The notes: generated from the letters alone by a model not told the origin. A stretch of DNA of 64,000 nt from Pseudomonas sp. PDM18 (GCF_014852585.1 NZ_JACVBX010000020.1:17726-81725); one strand, 5' to 3'. Shown: positions 47,201-55,581, counted from the first letter of the stretch. Numbers and translations: made by a program.

Positions 47201-47572
47201 ATGCGCATCCCTTCCGCCATCAAGCTGCACAAGGCCTCGAAGAAGCTTTCGCTGACCTACGGGGAACAGTCCTTTGATCTGTCCGCCGAGTTCCTGCGCG
47301 TGCATTCGCCATCGGCGGAAGTTCAGGGCCACGGCAATCCGGTACTGCAGGTGGGCAAGCTGAATGTCGGCCTGAGCGACCTGGAGCCGGCCGGGCAGTA
47401 CGCGCTCAAGCTGACCTTCGACGACGGCCACGACAGCGGCCTGTTCACCTGGGACTATCTCTATGAGCTGTGCGTGCGCCACGACGAAATGTGGTCCGAC
47501 TACCTGGCGCAGCTGGAGAAGGCCGGCAAGTCACGCGACCCGTCGGAGTCCGTCGTCAAACTCATGCTGTAA
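47201..47572 (+). CDS. DUF971 (gamma-butyrobetaine hydroxylase N-terminal-like) protein
   Basis: 123 residues with the DUF971 fold: IKLHKASKKLSLTYGEQSFDLSAEFLRVHSPSAEVQGHG, then LKLTFDDGHDSGLFTWDYLYELC. Related domains accompany iron-sulfur cluster or hydroxylase proteins, but the stand-alone bacterial form has no firmly known role. It sits between hslU and phaC1 on the same strand, with its own short gap after the hslU terminator. Confidence 0.82.
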   Translation: MRIPSAIKLHKASKKLSLTYGEQSFDLSAEFLRVHSPSAEVQGHGNPVLQVGKLNVGLSDLEPAGQYALKLTFDDGHDSGLFTWDYLYELCVRHDEMWSDYLAQLEKAGKSRDPSESVVKLML

Positions 47573-47594
47573 ACCTCCCCGCCCACTGCTTCTC

Positions 47595-47663
47595 TGTAGG
47601 AGCGAGCTTGCTCGCGAACAGCCCCGCAAAGGGGTTCGGTTCGCGAGCAAGCTCGCTCCTACA
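47595..47663. repeat. Perfect REP pair (inverted), intact BIME-like unit
   Basis: Two 25-base arms of the TGTAGGAGCGAGC...CTCGCGAAC family, exactly complementary, separated by 19 bases. This is the most perfect REP pair in the window. It separates the DUF971 gene from the phaC1 promoter. Confidence 0.95.
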
Positions 47664-47715
47664 AGTTGTTCCCCGCCTCTCCCTCCACACCAACCTTCGT
47701 CGGGCAATCGCTCCA

Positions 47716-47731
47716 GGGCACGCCATTTGCA
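47716..47731 (+). promoter_or_regulatory. Sigma-54 promoter of phaC1
   Basis: GGGCACG-CCAT-TTGCA differs from TGGCACG-N4-TTGCW at one position and has GG-N10-GC spacing. The start would be near 47743, giving a leader of about 327 bases. A sigma-54 element in front of phaC1 is reported for P. aeruginosa. Confidence 0.82.
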
Positions 47732-47950
47732 ACATTCCCGTTGCAGACTGTCGCGTGCGTGGCTGCCGTCAGGGGATTGGCGAGATGCCCCCGCTCTAGG
47801 GCGCGTTTTCTAACTTTTCCCGACATACTTCGAGGAGTTGGCCCACGCTGCACCAGCTTGCGCGGCGAAGGAAACTCGGGTAACCAAGGCAGTGCAATGT
47901 ACGGAGCTACAGTGCATAGAGCGTGGTTTCCTGATCTTCCAGTGATACCG

Positions 47951-48009
47951 CCAAGTAGATGAATCGCGTGGAGCCCTCTCCACGTTCCGCAACCCCGAGA
48001 AGTACTTGG
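47951..48009 (+). promoter_or_regulatory. Nested inverted repeats in the phaC1 leader
   Basis: CCAAGTA (47951-47957) pairs with TACTTGG (48003-48009), enclosing a perfect hairpin CGTGGAG-CCCT-CTCCACG (47967-47984). It ends 60 bases before the phaC1 ATG and could affect message stability or ribosome loading. Confidence 0.5.
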
Positions 48010-48069
48010 CCATACGTCACGAAAGGTGAGCCCCGCCAGTATGTGTCTCAGGACAATGGAGCGTCGCCG

Positions 48070-49749
48070 ATGACCCAGAAGAACAACAGCGATCTACCCC
48101 AGCAAGCCGCGGAAAACACACTCGCCCTGAATCCGGTGATCGGAATTCGCGGCAAGGACCTGCTCACTTCTGCCCGGATGGTGCTGCTGCAAGCGATCAA
48201 GCAGCCCTTCCACAGTGCCAAGCACGTGACCCATTTCGGCCTGGAGCTGAAGAACGTGCTGCTCGGCAAGTCCGAACTCAAGCCCTCGGACGACGACCGT
48301 CGCTTCAACGACCCGGCCTGGAGCCAGAACCCGCTCTACCGCCGCTACCTGCAGACCTACCTGGCCTGGCGCAAGGAGCTGCACACCTGGATGGGCGAGA
48401 GCGACCTGTCACCCCAGGACATCAGCCGCGGTCAGTTCGTCATCAACCTGATGACCGAGGCCATGGCACCGACCAACACGCTGTCCAACCCGGCTGCGGT
48501 CAAACGCTTCTTCGAGACCGGCGGCAAGAGCCTGCTCGACGGTCTCACCCATCTGGCCAAGGACCTGGTGAACAACGGCGGCATGCCCAGCCAGGTGAAC
48601 ATGGACGCCTTCGAGGTCGGCAAGAACCTGGCCATGACCGACGGCGCGGTAGTGTTCCGCAATGACGTGCTGGAGCTGATCCAGTACAAGCCGATCACCG
48701 AGAGCGTGCACGAGCGCCCGCTGCTGGTGGTGCCACCGCAGATCAACAAGTTCTACGTCTTCGACCTGTCGCCGGAGAAGAGCCTGGCGCGCTTCTGCCT
48801 GCGCAACCAGGTGCAGACCTTCATCGTCAGCTGGCGCAACCCGACCAAGGCGCAGCGCGAGTGGGGTCTGACTACCTACATCGAGGCACTCAAGGAAGCC
48901 ATCGATGTGGTCCTGAAGATCACCGGCAGCAAGGACCTGAACATGCTCGGGGCCTGCTCCGGCGGCATCACCACCGTCACCTTGCTCGGCCACTACGCCG
49001 CCCTGGGCGAGAACAAAGTGCATGCCTTTACCCAGATGGTCAGCGTGCTGGACTTCGAGCTGGACACCCAAGTCGCCCTGTTCGCCGACGAGAAGACCCT
49101 GGAAGCCGCCAAGCGCCGCTCCTATCAGGCCGGTGTGCTCGAAGGCAAGGACATGGCCAAGGTGTTCGCCTGGATGCGCCCCAACGACCTGATCTGGAAC
49201 TACTGGGTCAATAACTACCTGCTGGGCAACGAGCCACCCGCCTTCGACATCCTGTTCTGGAACAACGACACCACGCGCCTGCCCGCTGCGCTGCACGGCG
49301 AGCTGGTGGAGATGTTCAAGACCAACCCGCTGAGCCGCTCCGGCGCGCTGGAGGTGGGTGGTACGCCGATCGATCTCAAGCAGGTGACGTGCGACTTCTA
49401 TTGCCTGGCAGGTCTCAACGACCACATCACCCCCTGGGAAGCCTGCTACCGCTCCGCGCGCCTGCTGGGCGGCAAGTGCGAATTCGTCCTCTCCAACAGC
49501 GGGCACATCCAGAGCATCCTCAACCCGCCGGGCAACCCCAAGGCGCGTTTCATGACCGGCCCGGAACTCTCGGTCGATCCGAAGACCTGGCAGGAAAACG
49601 CCAGCAAGCACGCCGACTCCTGGTGGCTGCACTGGCAGAACTGGCTCGCCGAGCGCTCGGGCAAGACGCGCAAGGCGCCGACTGCCCTGGGTAACAAAAC
49701 CTATCCGGCTGGCGAAGCCTCCCCCGGAACCTACGTGCACGAACGATGA
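48070..49749 (+). CDS. phaC1: Class II PHA synthase PhaC1
   Basis: 559 residues from the ATG at 48070, the standard length; the frame opens earlier but has no support. It polymerises medium-chain (R)-3-hydroxyacyl-CoA into polyhydroxyalkanoate on granules. The lipase-like box GACSGG holds the catalytic C296, with D451 and H479 completing the triad. The sequence AAGAACAA at codons 4-6 matches an Hfq/Crc-type A-rich motif. First gene of the pha operon; its TGA overlaps the phaZ start (ATGA). Confidence 0.97.
   Translation: MTQKNNSDLPQQAAENTLALNPVIGIRGKDLLTSARMVLLQAIKQPFHSAKHVTHFGLELKNVLLGKSELKPSDDDRRFNDPAWSQNPLYRRYLQTYLAWRKELHTWMGESDLSPQDISRGQFVINLMTEAMAPTNTLSNPAAVKRFFETGGKSLLDGLTHLAKDLVNNGGMPSQVNMDAFEVGKNLAMTDGAVVFRNDVLELIQYKPITESVHERPLLVVPPQINKFYVFDLSPEKSLARFCLRNQVQTFIVSWRNPTKAQREWGLTTYIEALKEAIDVVLKITGSKDLNMLGACSGGITTVTLLGHYAALGENKVHAFTQMVSVLDFELDTQVALFADEKTLEAAKRRSYQAGVLEGKDMAKVFAWMRPNDLIWNYWVNNYLLGNEPPAFDILFWNNDTTRLPAALHGELVEMFKTNPLSRSGALEVGGTPIDLKQVTCDFYCLAGLNDHITPWEACYRSARLLGGKCEFVLSNSGHIQSILNPPGNPKARFMTGPELSVDPKTWQENASKHADSWWLHWQNWLAERSGKTRKAPTALGNKTYPAGEASPGTYVHER
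48079..48086 (+). promoter_or_regulatory. Possible Hfq/Crc-type catabolite-repression motif in phaC1 codons 4-6
   Basis: AAGAACAA fits AANAANAA and lies 9 bases inside the coding region, where Hfq/Crc would block initiation. Crc control of phaC1 is reported for P. putida; here it is inferred from the motif. Confidence 0.55.
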
Positions 49750-50750
49750 AAACAGAACTCCTCCCGCAAGCCGGCGTCGTGGACGACGCCAATACCCCAG
49801 AATCGTCGCTGGCCGTGGAAGTGGCTGCGCCGACGAGCCGGCGCGCGCGCAGCAAAGCCAGCGCGGAGGAGATCCTGCCGAGCAAGGCGCCGGCGGCGCA
49901 GCCCTTCGAGTTCCGCACCATCGAACTCGACGGGCAGACCATCCGCACCGCCGTGCGTCCGGGCAAGAAACACATGACGCCGCTGCTGATCTTCAACGGC
50001 ATCGGCGCCAACCTGGAACTGGTCTTTCCCTTCGTCGCCGCGCTGGACCCCGATCTGGAGGTGATCGCCTTCGACGTCCCCGGCGTCGGCGGCTCATCCA
50101 CGCCCAGCACGCCCTACCGCTTCCCCGGCCTGGCGAAGCTGGCCGCGCGGATGCTCGACTACCTGGACTACGGCCAAGTGACCGCCATCGGCGTGTCCTG
50201 GGGCGGCGCCCTGGCGCAGCAGTTCGCCCATGACTACCCCGAGCGCTGCAAGAAGCTGATCCTCGCCGCCACCGCCGCCGGTGCGGTGATGGTACCGGGC
50301 AAGCCGCGGGTGCTCTGGCGCATGGCCAGCCCGCGGCGCTATATCCAGCCATCCTATGGCGTGCATATCGCCCCGGACATCTATGGCGGCGCCTTCCGCC
50401 GCGATCCGAAGCTGGCCATGGCCTTCGCCAGCAAGGTGCGCTCGTCCGGCAAGATGGGCTACTACTGGCAGCTGTTCGCCGGCCTTGGCTGGACCAGCAT
50501 CCACTGGCTGCACAAGATCCGTCAGCCGACGCTGATCCTGGCCGGCGACGACGACCCGATCATCCCGCTGATCAACATGCGCATGATCGCCTGGCGCATC
50601 CCCAACTCCGAGCTGCACGTGATCGACGACGGCCACCTGTTCCTGGTGACCCGCGCGGAAACCGTGGCGCCGATCATCATGAAATTCCTCCAGGAGGAAC
50701 GGCAGCGCGCGATCATCCACCCCCGACCTTTCGCTCCGAAAGCCAGCTGA
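49746..50750 (+). CDS. phaZ: Intracellular PHA depolymerase PhaZ with a 49-residue N-terminal extension
   Basis: 334 residues. Alpha/beta hydrolase with S151 (GVSWGG), D270 and H297; subtracting 49 gives the numbering S102/D221/H248 known for P. putida PhaZ. The family normally starts with M-P-Q-P at what is here residue 50, but that codon is GCG, so the reading frame must begin upstream. The only in-frame ATG overlaps the phaC1 stop (ATGA). The extension is Ala/Ser/Arg/Lys-rich (TSRRARSKASAEE). GGAGGAG at 49865 sits just before a CTG and might be an internal site. Confidence 0.88.
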   Translation: MKTELLPQAGVVDDANTPESSLAVEVAAPTSRRARSKASAEEILPSKAPAAQPFEFRTIELDGQTIRTAVRPGKKHMTPLLIFNGIGANLELVFPFVAALDPDLEVIAFDVPGVGGSSTPSTPYRFPGLAKLAARMLDYLDYGQVTAIGVSWGGALAQQFAHDYPERCKKLILAATAAGAVMVPGKPRVLWRMASPRRYIQPSYGVHIAPDIYGGAFRRDPKLAMAFASKVRSSGKMGYYWQLFAGLGWTSIHWLHKIRQPTLILAGDDDPIIPLINMRMIAWRIPNSELHVIDDGHLFLVTRAETVAPIIMKFLQEERQRAIIHPRPFAPKAS

Positions 50751-51090
50751 GGCCACCTCAAGCATCACTGCTTCGTCACAGTCGTTAGGCATCCTGCCTT
50801 GACCGATCGCTGCGCAGGCACTTTTTTTAAAGAGCCGAACAACAAACAGGCGTGTTCACGGGTATCGACACGTAACGCCTGACTCGGGAACGGCGCTGCG
50901 GCTACCTTCTGGTGACCGCAGGGCAACCCCGCTGCTGATCGACTGCCCTGTTTTCGTGCAGTGGTCCTCCCGCGTCGATACCCGTACATACCCCTCGAAC
51001 CGGCGACAGGCGTCTGGACCGGGAGTTTCCCGACTCCGGTACAGCCCTTGCTTCGCCCTTCACAGGTCGGAACTTTACGGAGTGCTGTTC
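50751..51090. other. 340-base stretch between phaZ and phaC2
   Basis: No gene. A weak hairpin TGCCT...AGGCA followed by seven T (50797-50829) may terminate part of the phaC1-phaZ transcript. Further on, CGGGTATCGACACG (50859-50872) and CGCGTCGATACCCG (50971-50984) form a long-range inverted repeat with one mismatch, 98 bases apart. A phaC2 promoter probably lies here, but I cannot name a consensus pair. Confidence 0.55.
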
Positions 51091-52773
51091 ATGCGAGAGA
51101 AAGCAGAGCCTGGTAGCGTCCCTGCCCCCACCCAGTACATGAACGCGCAGAACGCGATGGTCGGCCTGCGCGGCAAGGACGTGCTGTCCACCCTGCGCAT
51201 GCTGGCGCTGCAGGGCGTGCGCCGGCCAGTCCATTCGGCGAAGCACCTGGCGGCCTTCGGCAAGCAGGTGGGCAAGGTGCTGATTGGCGACTCGCCGCTG
51301 CAGCCCAACCCGCAGGACGCACGATTCCAGGATCCGTCCTGGCGCTTGAACCCGTTCTACCGGCGCACCGTACAGGCCTACCTGGCCTGGCAGAAGCAAC
51401 TGCTGGCCTGGGTCGACGAAAGCGACCTGAACAGTGACGACCGCGCCCGCGCGCGCTTCCTGCTGTCGATCCTCACCGACGCCGCCTCGCCGTCGAACAC
51501 CCTGCTCAACCCACTGGCAGTGAAGGAGCTGTTCAATACCGGCGGGCAGAGCCTGCTCAAGGGCACGCAGCACCTGCTCGACGACCTGATGCACAACGGC
51601 GGCATGCCCAGCCAGGTCAATCGCAGCGCCTTCGAGATCGGCCAGAACCTGGCCACCACGCCCGGCGCGGTAGTGTTCCGCAATGAGGTGCTGGAACTGA
51701 TCCAGTACAAGCCGATGGGCGAGCACCTGCATGCCAAGCCGCTGCTGATCGTGCCGCCGCAGATCAACAAGTTCTACATCTTCGACCTATCGCCGGAGAA
51801 GAGCTTCGTCCAGTACGCCCTGAAGAACAATCTGCAGGTATTCATGGTGAGCTGGCGCAACCCCGACGCACGCCACCGCGAGTGGGGTCTGTCGACCTAC
51901 GTGACCGCGCTGGACGAAGCTATCGACGTCTGCCGCTCCATCAGCGGCAGCCGCAGCGTCAACCTGATGGGCGCCTGCTCCGGCGGGCTGACCATCGCCG
52001 CACTGCAGGGCCACCTGCAGGCGCGCCGGCAGCTGCGCAAGGTCGCCAGCGCCACCTACCTGGTGAGCCTGCTCGACAGCCAGGTGGAGACCCCGGCCGC
52101 GCTGTTCGCCGACGAACAGACCCTGGAGAGCAGCAAGCGCCGCTCCTACCAGCACGGCGTGCTGGACGGCCGCGACATGGCGAAGATATTCGCCTGGATG
52201 CGCCCCAACGACCTGATCTGGAACTACTGGGTCAACAACTACCTGCTGGGCAAGCAGCCGCCAGCCTTCGACATCCTCTACTGGAACAACGACAACACGC
52301 GGCTGCCCGCCGCGCTGCACGGCGACTTCCTCGACTTCTTCAAGCACAACCCGCTGGCCCGCCCCGGCGCGATGGAAGTCAACGGCAGTGCCATCGACCT
52401 GAAGAAGGTGGCGGTGGACAACTTCCATGTCGCCGGCATCACCGACCACATCACCCCGTGGGACGCGGTGTACCGCTCGGCCCAGCTGCTGGGCGGCGAG
52501 ACCCGCTTCGTGCTGTCCAACAGCGGGCATATCCAGAGCATCCTCAATCCGCCGGGCAACTCCAAGGCCTGCTACTTCGAGAACGGCAAGATCAGCTCCG
52601 ATCCGCGCGCGTGGTACTACGACACCAAGCGCCAGGAAGGCAGCTGGTGGCCGCTGTGGCTGGAGTGGATCCAGGAGCGCTCGGGCGAGCGCCGGCCGGT
52701 GAACTTCGAGCTGGGCAACGCCGACTACCCGCCCAAGGAGGCCGCACCGGGCACCTACGTGCACGTGCGCTGA
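51091..52773 (+). CDS. phaC2: Class II PHA synthase PhaC2
   Basis: 560 residues from the ATG at 51091, with ACGGAG upstream. A paralogue of PhaC1 with the same triad (C296 in GACSGG, D452, H480) and the same N-terminal NAMVGLRGKD element. Both synthases are kept because they differ in monomer preference and expression. It is third in the phaC1-Z-C2-D order. Confidence 0.97.
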   Translation: MREKAEPGSVPAPTQYMNAQNAMVGLRGKDVLSTLRMLALQGVRRPVHSAKHLAAFGKQVGKVLIGDSPLQPNPQDARFQDPSWRLNPFYRRTVQAYLAWQKQLLAWVDESDLNSDDRARARFLLSILTDAASPSNTLLNPLAVKELFNTGGQSLLKGTQHLLDDLMHNGGMPSQVNRSAFEIGQNLATTPGAVVFRNEVLELIQYKPMGEHLHAKPLLIVPPQINKFYIFDLSPEKSFVQYALKNNLQVFMVSWRNPDARHREWGLSTYVTALDEAIDVCRSISGSRSVNLMGACSGGLTIAALQGHLQARRQLRKVASATYLVSLLDSQVETPAALFADEQTLESSKRRSYQHGVLDGRDMAKIFAWMRPNDLIWNYWVNNYLLGKQPPAFDILYWNNDNTRLPAALHGDFLDFFKHNPLARPGAMEVNGSAIDLKKVAVDNFHVAGITDHITPWDAVYRSAQLLGGETRFVLSNSGHIQSILNPPGNSKACYFENGKISSDPRAWYYDTKRQEGSWWPLWLEWIQERSGERRPVNFELGNADYPPKEAAPGTYVHVR

Positions 52774-52945
52774 GGCCAGCATGGAGCGGGCAACCCGTTG
52801 CGGGTTGTTCGCTCCGCGCCCCCACTGGCACCGTTCTGATTTCCTACAGGCCTGCCAACACCTCGAAAGTTTGCGCGTCGGCAATTGCGGGCCACCGCTC
52901 AGCGAAGCTATCGTCAGCCCCACTGCGGCTGGAAACTGAACACGG

Positions 52946-53560
52946 ATGAAAACGCGCGACCGGATTCTCGAATGCGCCCTGCAGCTGTTCAACGAGCAGG
53001 GCGAGCCCAACGTTTCAACCCTGGAGATCGCCACCGAACTAGGCATCAGCCCCGGCAATCTCTACTACCACTTCCACGGCAAGGAGCCATTGGTACTGGC
53101 GCTGTTCGAGCGCTTCCAGGACGAACTGGCGCCGCTGCTCGACCCACCGGAAGACGTACGACTGGGTGCCGAGGACTACTGGCTGTTCCTGCACCTGATC
53201 GTCGAGCGCCTGGCGCACTACCGCTTTCTCTTCCAGGACCTCTCCAACCTAGCCGGGCGCCTACCCAAGCTCGCCCGAGGCGTGCGCGCCTGGCTCAACC
53301 AGCTCAAGCGCACCCTGGCCACCCTGCTGGCGCAACTCAAGGCGCAGGACGAGCTGGCCAGCGATACCGAGGCCCTCGGCCAGTTGGTGGAGCAGATCAC
53401 CCTGACGCTGCTGTTCTCTCTCGACTACCAGCGCATCCTCGGCCACGAAGGTGACGTCCGCCAGGTGGTGTTCCAGGTGATGATGCTGGTGGCGCCGCAC
53501 CTGCGTCCGGACTCGCAGCTGATCGCCGAGCGGCTCGCCAGGCGCTACCTCGCGCCCTGA
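52946..53560 (+). CDS. phaD: TetR-family regulator PhaD
   Basis: 204 residues; helix-turn-helix at about 20-45 (VSTLEIATELGISPGNLYYHFHGKEPLVLALFERF) and a helical ligand domain. In pseudomonads PhaD activates phaC1 and phaIF and senses a fatty-acid-derived CoA. It is 172 bases after phaC2. A stem-loop at 53597 separates it from the convergent phaF. Confidence 0.92.
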   Translation: MKTRDRILECALQLFNEQGEPNVSTLEIATELGISPGNLYYHFHGKEPLVLALFERFQDELAPLLDPPEDVRLGAEDYWLFLHLIVERLAHYRFLFQDLSNLAGRLPKLARGVRAWLNQLKRTLATLLAQLKAQDELASDTEALGQLVEQITLTLLFSLDYQRILGHEGDVRQVVFQVMMLVAPHLRPDSQLIAERLARRYLAP

Positions 53561-53596
53561 CTTATCCCTGCAGGCTTTTGACTTGAGAGAATGAAA

Positions 53597-53619
53597 ACGC
53601 CCGGCGCGAGGCCGGGCGT
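53597..53619. terminator. Terminator between convergent phaD and phaF
   Basis: ACGCCCGGC-GCGAG-GCCGGGCGT with TTTT on the minus-strand side, 20 bases beyond the phaF stop; useful for phaF and possibly for phaD too. Confidence 0.75.
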
Positions 53620-53638
53620 GGGTGTTGCAGCAGACCGA

Positions 53639-54574
53639 TCAGGCCTGGGACGGCGGCGGCGTCGCCGGAGCAGCGGCGGACGGCGTCACAGCCGGTGCGG
53701 CGGCGGGAGCCGACGGTGCCGGAGTGGCGGCCGGAGCGGCTGCCGGCTTCGGAGCTACCGGCTTGGCGGCGGCCTTGGGCGCGGCGGGCTTCTTCACGGC
53801 AGGCTTCTTCGCCGCGGCCGGCTTGGCTGCAGGTTTCGCAGCGGCAGGCTTGGCGGCGGCAGCCGGTTTTGCAGCGGGTTTGGCAGCAGGCTTCGCGGCG
53901 GCTTTCGCTGCAGCGGGCTTGGCGGCCGGTTTCGCGGCGGGCTTGGCCGCAGCCTTGGCAGCAGGCTTGGCAGCGGGTTTTGCGGCAGCCTTGGCAGCCG
54001 GTTTGGCGGCGGCTTTGGCAGCGGGCTTGGCGGCCGGCTTCGCTGCAGGTTTGGCAGCAGCCTTGGCAGCCGGTTTGGAAGCCGCGGTCTTCACAGCGGG
54101 TTTCGCGGCCGGCTTGGCGGCGGCTTTCGCTGCGGGTTTGGCGGCGGCTTTGGCGGCCGGTTTGGCGACGCTGACGCCAGTGAGCTTCTCGATCTGCTTG
54201 GTGAGGCTGTCGACCTTGCTGTGCAGGTCTTTCACTTCACGGCTGCTCGGTACGCCCAGGCGCGAGATTGCGCTGTTCAGGCGCTTGTCGAAAGCCTCTT
54301 CCAGCTCGCCCCACTTGCCGATCGCGGCGCCCTTGACGGCATCGACGCGCGCCTTCGCGGAACGGGTGGAAGTCTTCACCGCACCCTCGACTTCGGTCTT
54401 GGCCAGTTTTTCAGCCTTCTCGCCGTCCTTGACCAGGGTCTCGAACACCTTGCTGCCGTCCTTGCTGACCTTCGAGTAGGCCCCCAAGCCAGCCAGCCAG
54501 ATCTGCCGCGAGTATTTCTCGATCTCGCCGATCCAACTGGACTCTTTTTTATCGGTAGTTTTTTTGCCAGCCAT
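53639..54574 (-). CDS. phaF: PHA granule phasin / nucleoid-associated protein PhaF
   Basis: 311 residues from the ATG at 54574. N-terminal phasin domain (about 1-135) with SRQIWLAGLGAYSKV and a coiled-coil leading to LTKQIEKLTGVSVAKP; then about 130 residues of histone-H1-like AAKPAAKA repeats; then a proline/alanine tail. The basic repeats bind DNA and tether granules to the nucleoid for even segregation. The same gene order as in other pseudomonads: phaI-phaF opposite to phaC1ZC2D. Confidence 0.95.
   Translation of the reverse strand: MAGKKTTDKKESSWIGEIEKYSRQIWLAGLGAYSKVSKDGSKVFETLVKDGEKAEKLAKTEVEGAVKTSTRSAKARVDAVKGAAIGKWGELEEAFDKRLNSAISRLGVPSSREVKDLHSKVDSLTKQIEKLTGVSVAKPAAKAAAKPAAKAAAKPAAKPAVKTAASKPAAKAAAKPAAKPAAKPAAKAAAKPAAKAAAKPAAKPAAKAAAKPAAKPAAKPAAAKAAAKPAAKPAAKPAAAAKPAAAKPAAKPAAAKKPAVKKPAAPKAAAKPVAPKPAAAPAATPAPSAPAAAPAVTPSAAAPATPPPSQA
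53700..54170. repeat. Low-complexity repeat array inside phaF
   Basis: The AAKPA-coding section repeats units of roughly 12-15 bases (GGCTTGGCGGCC-like on the plus strand) with many synonymous changes. Codon variation limits exact repeats, but the array is a likely site for length change between strains. Confidence 0.8.
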
Positions 54575-54584
54575 CCTGCTCTCC

Positions 54585-54995
54585 TTATTGGGTTCTCGCG
54601 ACACGCTCGAGCACTGCGCTCAGCTCATCCAGCTTAGCAGAGAGCGCCTCCACATCACGCCTGGAGGGAATCCCGATTCGATTGAGGGCGGAGGACACGC
54701 GCGCATCGAACGCTTCTTCGATCTTCTCGAAGTTCAGCTTGGCCTTGACGCTGTGCAGACGGCCCTTGACGGTGTCGTTGGCGGCATCGATCTGGGTGCT
54801 CACCAGGTCACGGCCCTTCTTCTCGACGGACTCGCCGGACTTGACCAGCTCCTTGAAGTACTCGCTGCCTTCGGCGCCCACGCGAGCATAGGTACCCAGG
54901 CCGGCGAGCCAGATCTGCCGGGCGTAGTGCTTGGCATCGGAGTAGAGGGAGGATTCGAGTTCTGCGACTTTCTTCTTGCTGACAGCCTTGGCCAT
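54585..54995 (-). CDS. phaI: PHA granule phasin PhaI
   Basis: 136 residues. Shares the phasin element ARQIWLAGLGTYARV with PhaF and has an amphipathic helix followed by a coiled coil (ALSAKLDELSAVLERVA), but no DNA-binding tail. It coats PHA granules with PhaF. Its stop is 10 bases before the phaF ATG, so one transcript carries both. Confidence 0.95.
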   Translation of the reverse strand: MAKAVSKKKVAELESSLYSDAKHYARQIWLAGLGTYARVGAEGSEYFKELVKSGESVEKKGRDLVSTQIDAANDTVKGRLHSVKAKLNFEKIEEAFDARVSSALNRIGIPSRRDVEALSAKLDELSAVLERVARTQ

Positions 54996-55018
54996 GGTGG
55001 CACCTCACAGGGTTCAGA

Positions 55019-55033
55019 TTCGATGATGTCGAA
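55019..55033. promoter_or_regulatory. Dyad upstream of phaI, possible PhaD site
   Basis: TTCGA-TGATG-TCGAA is a perfect 5-base dyad 24 bases before the phaI ATG. PhaD, a TetR regulator encoded nearby, acts at this promoter in P. putida. The short arms make it a weak candidate. Confidence 0.35.
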
Positions 55034-55134
55034 AGCTGCCCGCATCAGGCGGGACTGTGAGCCAAGGTATCGGGGAAAATTAGAAAACACATACCAGGCT
55101 TTGCAGGAAGACTGGCGCCACCCGAAAACGGCAA

Positions 55135-55155
55135 GGCCCCGCGGGGAACGGGGCC
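55135..55155. terminator. Hairpin after the PHA-system gene
   Basis: GGCCCCG-N7-CGGGGCC directly beyond the stop of the gene at 55165, followed on the minus strand by CTTGCCGTTTT; a modest terminator between it and the phaI promoter. Confidence 0.55.
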
Positions 55156-55164
55156 GGTAGGGAG

Positions 55165-55440
55165 TCAGGCCAGGGCCTTGTCCAGCGCGCGCTCGATCTC
55201 GCCCTTGAGCAGGCCGCCCATGGCCGAGAGCATCAGGCCCAGCTTCACGTCCACCGCGACCTTGTCCGCGCCCACTTCAATGCGCCCATCCACGCCGCTG
55301 CGCTTGAACAGCAGGGTGTCGCCCTGCCACTCGCTGCTCACGCCGTGCTCGCGGCCGAGCTTGTCGGCAAGCTTTTCCGCCTTGGCGCGAGCGGCTTCGA
55401 GGCCGAGGGAGTGGGAACGTTCGACGTGGATACGGGACAT
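55165..55440 (-). CDS. Polyhydroxyalkanoic acid system family protein
   Basis: 91 residues from the ATG at 55440 ([33 protein letters not shown]). It matches the small 'PHA granule-region' family found beside phaIF and ubiE in Pseudomonas (TIGR02610-type). The pattern is one amphipathic helix followed by a beta sheet with [30 protein letters not shown]. The family likely associates with granules or lipid surfaces; no activity is proven. Confidence 0.8.
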   Translation of the reverse strand: MSRIHVERSHSLGLEAARAKAEKLADKLGREHGVSSEWQGDTLLFKRSGVDGRIEVGADKVAVDVKLGLMLSAMGGLLKGEIERALDKALA

Positions 55441-55581
55441 GCTGGAACTCCGCGATTGACTGACCCTGCCGATCATACGCGCCGCGCCGTATCGCCGCAC
55501 CCCGCTGCCCGGGTGACCGGGGCGGCGTTTTCCGTGCTTCCTGTTAGAATGCCCGCCACTGACTTCCAGGGTACAAACGCC

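Larger units (their letters stand above)
47573..48069. other. 497-base upstream stretch of phaC1: REP pair, sigma-54 promoter and structured leader
   Basis: No gene. From left to right: a perfect REP pair (47595-47663), a sigma-54 promoter (47716-47731) and a predicted leader of about 330 bases, AT-richer after 47850, with nested inverted repeats at 47951-48009. Each is entered separately. Confidence 0.75.

Noticed and set aside
51091..52773. phaC2 as a recent tandem duplicate of phaC1
   Set aside because: Both synthases are ancient conserved members of the pseudomonad pha cluster and are well diverged here.
53622..54479. Alanine/glycine-rich open frame opposite phaF
   Set aside because: It is the complement of the AAKP repeats; the phaF reading is established by the phasin domain and operon context.
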